Shown one piece after another: positions 17,572-28,600 of a stretch of 64,000 bases of DNA (positions are counted from its first letter, which is position 1; every line of letters starts with the position of its first letter). Source of the DNA: CAIZGX01 sp044239865 (lineage in GTDB: Bacteria > Bacteroidota > Bacteroidia > Flavobacteriales_D > Sanyastnellaceae). Below the pieces are notes generated by a model that made no database searches, was not told the origin of the DNA, and was given only the letters and a program-made list of their open reading frames with translations. The stretch lies in NCBI GenBank assembly GCA_044239865.1, contig JBIIAO010000001.1:496001-560000 (forward strand), read 5' to 3'. Position numbers and translations under genes: made by a program.

Positions 17572-17934
17572 ATGCCGATTCAACTACCCAAAATCCCTTG
17601 CAAGATTTGTAAGATGCTATTCGAACCAACAAATAGTGGACATAAGATGTATTGCGGTGATAAATGCACGAATGCAGCTGGGAATTCGAAGAAGAGAATG
17701 CGGAGAGAAGGCCTTCGAAAGAATATTGAAATATTGAATAGTTTGCAAATTCCTTTGAATGATTCAATTCCTTATCCCAAAGGCGACATAGAATCCATGG
17801 GTTTTGATATCGAAATCTACACGGATGTTCTAGAAATTTGGTCAGAGGAGCATCGAGCGATTACAAATCGCTTATACTTTGACAAATTTGTTGTCTGCAA
17901 TCAAAAAGGAGAATTGAGAATTTTTCACTATTAA
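17572..17934 (+). CDS. Small zinc-ribbon-like protein
   Basis: 120 residues with CKICKMLFEP and MYCGDKC near the N-terminus, a CxxC and CxxxC pair that should bind one zinc ion, then a basic helix (KKRMRREGLRKN) and an alpha/beta tail without a known motif. Zinc-ribbon plus basic helix is typical of nucleic-acid binders carried by mobile elements. It sits in a three-gene run with 2-3 nt gaps. Confidence 0.6.
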   Translation: MPIQLPKIPCKICKMLFEPTNSGHKMYCGDKCTNAAGNSKKRMRREGLRKNIEILNSLQIPLNDSIPYPKGDIESMGFDIEIYTDVLEIWSEEHRAITNRLYFDKFVVCNQKGELRIFHY

Positions 17935-17936
17935 CA

Positions 17937-18164
17937 ATGAACATGAAATATTTAACACAAGATCAGATTTGGAAAGGGCTAGGTCATTCCATGCCTAAAA
18001 GTTTGGAAATTGCATCAAATTCAGGTGTTCGCATTGAACAATTGGAAAAACAGAACGAAACGTCAACATATGTCATTATGGGCTGCTTGATTCTACTCAC
18101 GGGAGTTGTGATCTATGCCGTGGTTGATGCGAATAGAAGGGATATGCAGAGGCGGATGTTTTAA
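17937..18164 (+). CDS. Small single-span membrane protein
   Basis: 75 residues with one membrane segment (TYVIMGCLILLTGVVIYAVV, about 46-65) and a basic C-terminus (DANRRDMQRRMF), predicting the N-terminus outside and the tail in the cytoplasm. Last gene of the integrase element's operon, 2 nt after the zinc-ribbon gene. Function unknown. Confidence 0.55.
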   Translation: MNMKYLTQDQIWKGLGHSMPKSLEIASNSGVRIEQLEKQNETSTYVIMGCLILLTGVVIYAVVDANRRDMQRRMF

Positions 18165-18314
18165 AGCGCAAGAAGCTTTGAGAATTTATAGATTTCAACT
18201 GAGCAAACTAGAACTTGATTTGGATATTATTTCCAGAGGCTTTTGGTTGTATTATTTCGAAGTAAAGGTTTGAAAGAGCAGTAAAAGAGTGATATATTGA
18301 AGTAATAAACTTTT

Positions 18315-19454
18315 TTAATTGTTCGGTAAAACAATTCGGAAACCCCAGGCATAGTCACTTCCAATTGGATTGTTTTTACTCCTGTTGGTCTCACTGCAAT
18401 ATCTGGGTTCAATTGTAAAATTACCGCCACGGAGTATCTTGAATTGTCCATTTTTTAGTTCAGCTGGGTTTTTAAAATAATATGATGGGTATGGAGCATA
18501 AAAGTCTTGACACCATTCGGATACATTGCCCAGCATGTCATAAAGACCAAGAGAGTTAGGACTGCTTGTTCCAACAGCATGAGCATGCCAATCACTATTT
18601 AATTTATTCCAATAAATGTAATTGCCATTTGTTACATTGAGGTGATGCTTTTGGCCACCTCTCGACGCATATTCCCATTCGGCCTCTGTAGGTAATCGAT
18701 ATTTTTTTTTGGTTAAAGCATTGAGTTTGTCTAAAAAGGTTTGAATTTCATTCCAAGAAACATTGGTGACAGGACAATTCGCACATTTTGTAACAGAAGG
18801 ATTTTCTCCCATAACTTTTAACCATTGATCTTGTGTTACTTCATATTTTCCAATTGAAAATGAATCAAGATTCACACGATGAATTGGTTGCTCATCGTCA
18901 TTCCCAGAATCGCTTCCCATAAAAAAGTCGCCTCCAGTCACAGATATCATATCGAAGAGGTCGGGACTAGTATTATTCTGAACTATTTCAGTTTTTTTCG
19001 AATTCGAATTGTTTAATGTTAAAGTAGCATTAGAGTAATCAAAAGTGTATGTACCAAGTTTCTCCATAGCGGTTTGGCCAAATAAAAGGGGTGCCTGTGT
19101 TGAATGGATTATGGACGCTTCAATGTTATGTAAAACTTGATTTCCAACTTGTATTGTTTTGAGATTTATTCTAGTCCCTTCGGCAATCTCGCCGTTTGCG
19201 ATGTTATATTTTACGGATTCTTTGATTTCACTAGTCTCTAAGAAACCATTTTTTAACATAAACATTGCTTCCGTAATTGAAATACTTACGTCTGAAGCTC
19301 CGGTGTCGAAAATAAAATTCAGAGGAAGATCATTTACTGTGCAAGGAATTAAATATACCCCTCCAGATTTTTTTAATTTAATTATTTCTTGTCCGAAATT
19401 GTTAAAAGGAAGCAAAAAAAGTATTGCTAATATTGAAAAAGCTAGATCTCTCAT
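18315..19454 (-). CDS. Exported aspartic protease-SUMF1 fusion
   Basis: 379 residues with three parts: a signal peptide (to about residue 21), a retropepsin-like domain with FDTGASDVSI at 49-58 and LLFGQTAMEKLGTYTFDY closing it, and a SUMF1/FGE-type domain from about 168 (GGDFFMGSDSG, IGKYEVTQDQW, YRLPTEAEWEYASRGG, YDMLGNVSEWCQDFY, RGGNF, WGFRIVL). Retropepsin monomers act as dimers. SUMF1 folds make formylglycine only when the paired active-site cysteines are present; here cysteines occur in KCANCP and YCSE, not the usual pair, so a binding or structural role is as likely. Single gene convergent with the integrase element. Confidence 0.85.
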   Translation of the reverse strand: MRDLAFSILAILFLLPFNNFGQEIIKLKKSGGVYLIPCTVNDLPLNFIFDTGASDVSISITEAMFMLKNGFLETSEIKESVKYNIANGEIAEGTRINLKTIQVGNQVLHNIEASIIHSTQAPLLFGQTAMEKLGTYTFDYSNATLTLNNSNSKKTEIVQNNTSPDLFDMISVTGGDFFMGSDSGNDDEQPIHRVNLDSFSIGKYEVTQDQWLKVMGENPSVTKCANCPVTNVSWNEIQTFLDKLNALTKKKYRLPTEAEWEYASRGGQKHHLNVTNGNYIYWNKLNSDWHAHAVGTSSPNSLGLYDMLGNVSEWCQDFYAPYPSYYFKNPAELKNGQFKILRGGNFTIEPRYCSETNRSKNNPIGSDYAWGFRIVLPNN

Positions 19455-19635
19455 TTTGATTTTTTTTACTGTATGGCTGAATAAATGTAAATATATATAT
19501 TGAAGGGATCGTTTGAATAACTCGTCGAAATTAACAATTTGGAAAGGAGTGGGGTCGATTTTGTCGTTTTTTTGTCAATTAAAATTTTACGATTAACTTT
19601 ATAAGCTTATTTTCAATGCCAAACCTAAACGTCTT

Positions 19636-22600
19636 ATGTGTCTTCGAGAAAGTCTGTGTGTATTTTTTTTTAAAACAATAGGTTTTGAATTTTCCAGAAT
19701 TTATGGACGAGTGTTCTTTTTTTCATTTTTTGTTTTCATCTCATTAGGAAATCTTTTTGCTTCCGAAAATTTAACAGCCTTATTACCGTCAGCAACAATT
19801 GCTCCCCTGCAACAAAGCGTATGTGTTAACGGATTTATCCAAAATTTAGCAGTGGTTTATTCGGAAGTTACCGCAAGTGGATATCAATGGTATTACAATA
19901 CGACTGGTATTAATTCAGGGGGGATACTTATTCCTGGTGCAACCAATATCTCATATACGGTTCCAAATAATTCGGTTTTTGGGACTCGTTATTATTATTG
20001 TGTAATTACAGATAATGTTCTCGGTTCAACAACCAATTCACCCGTTTCTTTGGTCAGTATTTCTTCGATGCCGAGCATCACTACGCAGCCCCTTGGCAGT
20101 CAGAGTTTATGTGTTGATGGATCAAGTTCTATTTTATCTTTTTCTGTTGTAAATGGAGTTGGTATTCCTAATTTTCAATGGTTCAGTAATTCAACTGCTT
20201 CGAACGTTGGAGGTGTTGCAGTTGCTGGTGCCGTGAGCGCAAGTTATACTGCTCCGAGTAATGCTTTGAATACAAATTATTATTATTGCACCGCGACATA
20301 TGCGGCAAGTGGTTGCGCGAGCTTAACGTCCAATGTGTCAACCGTGAGTATTGTTGCGGATCCAATCGTTGTTATACAACCAACGGCAACTCAAACATTT
20401 TGTGTCGGTGGTAGTTCAGTTCCTCTGAATGTATCAATTTCTGGAGGACTAGGAACACCTTCTTACCAGTGGTATAATGGTAACGATAACAGCGTCGTCA
20501 ATGGACAAGCTTCAAACACTTTTAATCCAGGGGTGCTCAATTCCTCAGGCACGTTTGCCTATTACGCAATTGTAAATCAGTCTGTCACTGGATGTAGCGT
20601 CACATCCAATATTGCCACAATCAACGTAATCCCCGATCCAACAGCAACGATTACTCCAAGTCAACAGGGCGTCTGTATTGGCGGCGTGCTAACTCCACTT
20701 TCGGTAAGTGTTTCAGGGGGAACAGGAACCCCAGTTACTTATGCTTGGTATTACAATACTACGGGTTCAAATACTACTGGGACTTTAGTTTCAGGAGCAT
20801 TAACCTCTACATATTCACCTCCTACAACAGCCGCTTTTAATCGCTATTACTATTGTGTGGTTACTATGGGAGGCTCCGGATGTTCTGTTAACTCTCCTGT
20901 TTCACAGGTAATCGTTGCAGCTGATCCAACAATAAGTTCGCAACCTTTGCCGACTCAAACATTATGTGTTGATGGTGCACCTACGGTTTTGTCCGTTTCT
21001 GTTTCAAATGGTTATGGTACGCCAATTTATCAATGGTATTGCAATACTTCAAACTCAACGAGTGGAGGTACACTTTTAGCTGGAGAAACGAATTCAACTT
21101 ATACACCGCCAAGTAACGTAGCAGGAACCCGATACTATTATTGCATAGTGTCTTCTGGTGTAAGCGGATGTGGTAGTGTTACATCGAGTGTATCAACAGT
21201 TATCATCGCAGCAGATCCAAGCATTACTGTGCAGCCGTTAACAAGTCAAACTGTTTGCCTTGGAGGTTCTCCAAGCGCATTGAGTGTAACCGCAAGCAAT
21301 GGAACAGGCACAACAACATATCAGTGGTATAATGCTTCAAATATTGCAATTGCCAGTCAAACATCAAGCACGTTTAGCCCAGGTGTTCAAAATGCAGTTG
21401 GAAGTTTTTCTTATTACGCTGTAATTAGTCAAGCAGCTTCAGGATGTAACAGTGTGACATCTTCTACAGCAACGGTTATTGTAATTGAGGATCCTGTAGC
21501 AACGATTACCCCGAATCAACAGGGTGTTTGTATTGGTGGTGTGTTAACACCACTTGCAATAAACATTACAGGTGGTGTAGGGGCTCCCATAAATTATGCA
21601 TGGTATTACAATACCACAGGTTCAAATACCACAGGTACGTTGGTTTCAGGAGCGAATACTTCTACTTATTCTCCGCCTACTACAGCCGCTTTTAATCGTT
21701 ATTATTATTGTGTTGTTACAATGGGGTCTACTGGTTGTTCGGTTAATTCACCTGTTTCACAAGTCATAGTTTCAGCTGATCCAACAATTAGTAATCAGCC
21801 TTTAAGTTCGCAGAGCATTTGTTTGGGCGGTTCGGCTGTATTGTCTCTTTCTATAGCAAATGGTATCGGAGTCCCTGAATACCAGTGGTTCACAAATACA
21901 ACGTCTTCGAATACAGGCGGAAGTCCTATAAATGGTGCAACGAATTCTAGTTACAATCCTGGAGGTAGTGCTGTTGGTGCAAATTACTTCTATTGTATCG
22001 CAACTTATAGCGCAAGTGGTTGTGGAAGCGTTACCTCGAATGCTGCAACAGTAAATGTTGTGAACGATCCAATAGTTGTGAGCCAGCCAAATCCATCCCA
22101 AACAATATGTGAAGGAGGGGTCGCTACACTGAATATAAGCGCTTCAGGGGGCACAGGAAGTTTTTCTTATTTGTGGTATAATTTGGATACCAACCAACCA
22201 ATTCAAGGAACGAATTCGAGTGTTTTTAATACAAGTACTTTAAATTCAATTGGATTAAATTCATTTTATTGCATTGTAAGTCAGTCTGGTTCAGGCTGTG
22301 ATGACAATATTTCAAACCCGGCATCTATCAACGTAATCCCCGATCCAACAGTAACGATTACTCCAAGTCAACAGGGCGTCTGTATTGGCGGCGTGCTAAC
22401 TCCACTTTCGGTAAGTGTTTCAGGGGGAACAGGAACCCCAGTTACTTATGCTTGGTATTACAATACTACGGGTTCAAATACTACTGGGACTTTAGTTTCA
22501 GGAGCATTAACCTCTACATATTCACCTCCTACAACAGCCGCTTTTAATCGCTATTACTATTGTGTGGTTACTATGGGAGGCTCCGGATGTTCTGTTAACT

Positions 22601-25600
22601 CTCCTGTTTCACAGGTAATCGTTGCAGCTGATCCAACAATAAGTTCGCAACCTTTGCCGACTCAAACATTATGTGTTGATGGTGCACCTACGGTTTTGTC
22701 CGTTTCTGTTTCAAATGGTTATGGTACGCCAATTTATCAATGGTATTGCAATACTTCAAACTCAACGAGTGGAGGTACACTTTTAGCTGGAGAAACGAAT
22801 TCAACTTATACACCGCCAAGTAACGTAGCAGGAACCCGATACTATTATTGCATAGTGTCTTCTGGTGTAAGCGGATGTGGTAGTGTTACATCGAGTGTAT
22901 CAACAGTTATCATCGCAGCAGATCCAAGCATTACTGTGCAGCCGTTAACAAGTCAAACTGTTTGCCTTGGAGGTTCTCCAAGCGCATTGAGTGTAACCGC
23001 AAGCAATGGAACAGGCACAACAACATATCAGTGGTATAATGCTTCAAATATTGCAATTGCCAGTCAAACATCAAGCACGTTTAGCCCAGGTGTTCAAAAT
23101 GCAGTTGGAAGTTTTTCTTATTACGCTGTAATTAGTCAAGCAGCTTCAGGATGTAACAGTGTGACATCTTCTACAGCAACGGTTATTGTAATTGAGGATC
23201 CTGTAGCAACGATTACCCCGAATCAACAGGGTGTTTGTATTGGTGGTGTGTTAACACCACTTGCAATAAACATTACAGGTGGTGTAGGGGCTCCCATAAA
23301 TTATGCATGGTATTACAATACCACAGGTTCAAATACCACAGGTACGTTGGTTTCAGGAGCGAATACTTCTACTTATTCTCCGCCTACTACAGCCGCTTTT
23401 AATCGTTATTATTATTGTGTTGTTACAATGGGGTCTACTGGTTGTTCGGTTAATTCACCTGTTTCACAAGTCATAGTTTCAGTCGATCCCACAATTAGTA
23501 ATCAGCCGCTAAGCACACAGTCGTTATGTCTTGATGGTATTCCAACAACTTTATCGGTTACTTTAACGAACGGGTACGGCACTCCTAATTACCAGTGGTA
23601 TTCTAATACCACGAATTCGACTTCCGGTGGAACATTGATTACAGGCGAAATAAGTTCAACTTATGTACCTCCAATTAATACTGTTGGAACGCGATATTAT
23701 TACTGTGTTGTAAGCTATTTAACAGGCGGTTGCGGAAGTGTTACTACAAATGTATCAACTGTGAATGTTCTTGCGGATCCTTATGTATTAACAGATTTGA
23801 ACACAACAATGACAGTTTGTTTAGGTGCTTCAATTTCACCTTTGACTCCGACTTTTTCTGGAGGAACTGGTTCAACAACTTATCAGTGGTATAGCGGAAA
23901 TACAAATACGCCAATAGGTGGTGCGACCTCACAAAGCTATGTTCCGCCAGTATTTACAAATATTGGTAGCTATCAATATTATTTAACGCAAACGAGAGGA
24001 GGAAGCGGCTGCGGAAGTGTATCTACCAGTACTTTAACAATACAGGTTATTGAAGATCCGGTTGTTTCCATTAATCCTTTACAACAGAGTGTTTGTGTTG
24101 GCGCTAGCTTAAATCCTATATTAATTTCATATACAGGCGGCTCGGGAACTGTCAGTTACCAGTGGTATTTCAATACATCTGCTGTTAACAGCGGTGGAAC
24201 TTTGGTTTCAGGTGCGACATCTTCAACATATACCCCTCCTTCTACAGCAGCTATTAACAGATATTATTATTGTGTATTTTCTATGTCAGGAATTGGTTGC
24301 ACTGTTAACTCTTCTGTTTCTCAAGTAGTTGTTTCAAGCCTACCAACTATTACTACTCAACCGCTCAGTAATCAGACATTATGTGTTGGAGGTACTCCAA
24401 CATCTTTATCAACTGTTACGGCAAATGGTTCAGGAACACAGTCTTTTCAGTGGTATTTAAATACAAGTGCTTCATCAACCGGCGGAACAATAATCCCGGG
24501 TGAAACAGGATCTAGTTTTGTACCACCAACGTCTTCGGTTGGTCAGAGATTTTATTATTGTATAATAAGCTTTTCAGAAAATAGCTGTGGCACTCTAACT
24601 TCGAATGTCGCAACAGTAAATGTTATTGCAGATCCAGTTATCAGTTCACAACCTTCAGCAAGTCAGACGATTTGTCCGGGTGGTACCGCAAGTACCTTAA
24701 ATGTTTCGGTTTTGGGAGGAACAGGCACAACAACTTATCAATGGTATAATGGGGCGACATCAACGGCGATAAATGGACAAACTGCAAGTAATTATAATCC
24801 AGGAGTTTTTAGTACTGCCGGCACCTATTCATATTATGTTGCAATCAATCAAACAGGCGTGGGTTGCGATGCGTTAATTTCTGCCAACTCTACAGTTAAT
24901 GTTTTTGCGGATCCCCAGTTTAGTCAACAACCTATATCGGCTGGATATTGTCAGAATGGAATTGCAAATGCATTATTAGCTCAAATTAATAACATAACTG
25001 GGACAGCAAATTATCAGTGGTTTTCAAATACGACGAATTCAACCACAGGTGGTACCCAAGTGCAAAATGGAAGTTCTAACTCCTACACACCTCCGACAAG
25101 TGCTTTAGGTACGAAATATTATTATTGCTTGGTTACGACCAATGTGTCGGGTTGCTCATCTGGGTATAGTTCTATTGCTACAATAACAGTTGGTGCCCAA
25201 CCTACAATAAGCTCAAACCCTGCTGTTTCTCAAACCATTTGTGAAGGCGGAAATTCGAACGGTTTGAATGTGAGTTACTCAGGTGGGGCAGGAACTCCTG
25301 TATACACGTGGCACGTTAACAATGTTTTTTCAACTTTTGGGGCAACAGCTTTGCAAAATTCAAACAGTAATCCTTATGGCGCCCAACCAAATGGAATTGG
25401 AGACTTTTATTATTATTGCACAGTTAGCTTTAATGGAAATGGATGTAACTCATTGCAATCAAGCATTTCTACATTAAATGTAATCGCGGATCCAGTAATT
25501 ACGAGTACTTCAATTTCGTCTTCTATTTGTTCAGGAGGGTCATTGTTAACCCCAATGTCATTAACTTATATAGGTGGAATAGGTACGCCAACATATCAAT

Positions 25601-28600
25601 GGTATTTAAATAGTACGTCTAATTCTATTCAGGGGGCAACGAGTTCAACATACAGTCCCGGCATTTTGAATTCGACCGGAACTTATAGTTATTTAGGCTC
25701 AGTTATGCTATCTGGTAGTGGTTGCGGTCCTATATATACACAACCGAATACTATTGTTGTTGCAGCTGATCCAACAGTTTCACAGCAACCAATTGCTCTT
25801 CAAAATGTTTGTCAGAATTCTGCACCACAGTCTTTGAGCGTTAGTGCTAACGGAGGTTTAGGAACTTTTCTTTATCAATGGTATTCCAATACTTCTAATA
25901 ATACGAATGGTACGATTATTAATGGTGCTAATTCTTCCACTTATTCTCCGAGCACTTCTGTAGTTGGAACAACTTATTATTATTGTATTATTACTCAGGT
26001 GGCCTCAGGATGCTCCGTAACATCTTCGATTTCTCGCGTAAATGTCTTAGCACAGCCGAGTGTTGTTAATCAGCCCGTTGCGTCTCAATCTATATGCGTC
26101 GGAGGTTCACTCTCATCTCTTTCAACTAGTGTAACAGGGGGTGTAGGAACGCCAACTTATCAGTGGTTTTCGAGTTCTACCAATGCCTATACAGGGACAG
26201 CAATATCAAACGCAACTAGTAATACTTATTCACCGTCAAACGCTGCTATTGGAACGACTTATTATTATTGTTTAGTTTCATACAGCCAAGGAAGTTGTAA
26301 TTCGGTCAATACAAGTATCTCAACTGTTTCAGTTTATGGCCTGCCATCTATAACAACTCAGCCAAATGATTATCAAGAAGTTTGTGTAGGAAGCAGCGGT
26401 GTGCTGAGTGTTAATCCAGCCATGTCAGGTGGTAATATGTCTGTTCAGTGGTTTAATGTACAAAATAATCAAGCAATAGCAGGCGCTACATCAACACAAT
26501 TTATCACGCCAATAGTGACTGCTGTAGGGCAGATAAATTATTATTATGCAGTTATCAGTTGGAGCGGTTCTGGATGTGGAAGCATTACGTCAAATAATGG
26601 GTCTGTTAAAGGAATAGCAAATCCAATTGTTACAATAACGCCAAGCACTACTCAAGTTTGTCAAGACCAGCAAGCACCTCCTTTTACATCAAATGTATCG
26701 GGTGGTTTCGGAACAACAAATTATCAATGGTACTATAGTTCCTCTAGTAATCTTTCAAATGGACAAATAATACCAGGTGCGACCAGTGCTACTTATTTTG
26801 CAACGACTACAAATCCGGATTCAATTGTTATAGCTACCATAGGCTCAGGTGCTACTGAAACTTCTGGAACTGGAAGTGATCCAATTGATGGTTACGCCGC
26901 ATCATTTAGATATCAAGTTATATACACACAGGCCGAATTAGCGGCAGCGGGAGTGTTTCCAAATTCGGTATTGAAGAAACTTGGTTGGTCTGTTTCGTCG
27001 GATTATGGATCTGGTAACTTGAATAATTACACGATTAAACTGGCGCAAACGACGAATACAAATTCAGCAGCACACGATAACAGTTCTAATTCGGGAACTA
27101 TTGTTTATTCGGGTTCATACAACCCAACGGTAACAGCACAGGATGCATTTGATTTAATAACATTTCAAACTAACTATGTTTATCAAGGTGGAAATTTATT
27201 GGTTGATATCTGTAGTACAGGAAATACAGCAAACACACTTAATGCCGGTAGAGTTAGGACTATGGCCACAAGCACGACGAGTGGCTCTAGGTATTTAAGG
27301 ACAATTGCCAGCTGCTCATCATCGACCACAACAGTGAATTCGACCAAACCTCAAATTCAGTTTGCAATCTGTAATCCAAGCACATTGTACTATTATGTTC
27401 AAATAACCCAGACTTCTGGATGTTCAGTAACATCATCAGCCGGAACATTAAATATAATTGATGCGCCATTCTTGAATTCGTCGAGTCTTCCATCGCAAAC
27501 AATTTGTGTGGGGGGGACAATTACACCATTAACCGCAACCTATTCAAATTCTGCGGTGGCACCATCAGTTCAATGGTATTCAAATACAGTAAATTCTAAT
27601 ACAGGGGGACAATTAATTAGCAATGCTACAAATCATACTTATACTCCAATGAACGCGACTGTTGGAAATATGTATTATTACGCTGTTCTGACTTTTTCAA
27701 ATTTGGCAAGCTGCAATGTATTGACTACTGGCACTGCGAATATTCAAATACTAGCCGATCCGCAAATTACACTGCAGCCTTTGTCAATGAGTTCTTGTGT
27801 TTCTAGTACAACTTCGTCATTGATTCAGTTTACCACCAACTATTCTTCAGATTCGAGTGCTGGAAATCCGAATGTTCAATGGAATCTAAATGGCATACCG
27901 GTTATAGGAGCTAATTCAAATAGTTATAATCCTGCAATTAGTAGTGCGGGTACTTTTAATTATACAGCAACGGTTAGTCAGAGTTTGTCAGGATGTTCGG
28001 CAACCTCAAATGTGGCAGTTTTAACGGTGATTGCTGATCCTTCCATATCAGTGGTAGGCGCAACGTCATATTCAAGTTGCATAAATGAGCCTTCCCCTAA
28101 CTTAGCTATTACAGTTTCTGGTGGAAGTGGAACTATCTCTTATCAATGGTATCAAAACACGAATCAAACATTAACGGGAACGCCTATTGCAGGTGAGACG
28201 AATTCGAGTTATTTACCACCCACCTCTACAATAGGCACCAAATACTATTATTGTATTGTCACGCAGTCGGGTGCAAATTGTAGTGCTACATCTTCGGTTT
28301 TCTCTGTTACAACAACTGCATTGCCCACAGGGGTAGATGATGCAATTCCTGCCACAGTTCAACTTTGTCAGAACTCTACATCAACAACTCTACAAGTTGG
28401 TGGAGGTACTGCTTATACTTGGTATAGAAATTCAACAAATTCTTATTATGGGGCGACAGTAATAGGAACAAATTCTGCGTCATACTCGCCGAGCACATCT
28501 ACTTCAGGCACCTATTATTATTTCTGTGTGATATCTTTGAGTGCAGGATCCTGCGGAAGTTTATATTCCAATATTTCAGCCGTGACAGTGAATCCTCAGC

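Noticed and set aside
20183..27520. Several reverse-strand or offset frames inside the adhesin
   Set aside because: All are shadows of the repetitive Ser/Thr/Tyr-rich coding sequence of the giant gene.
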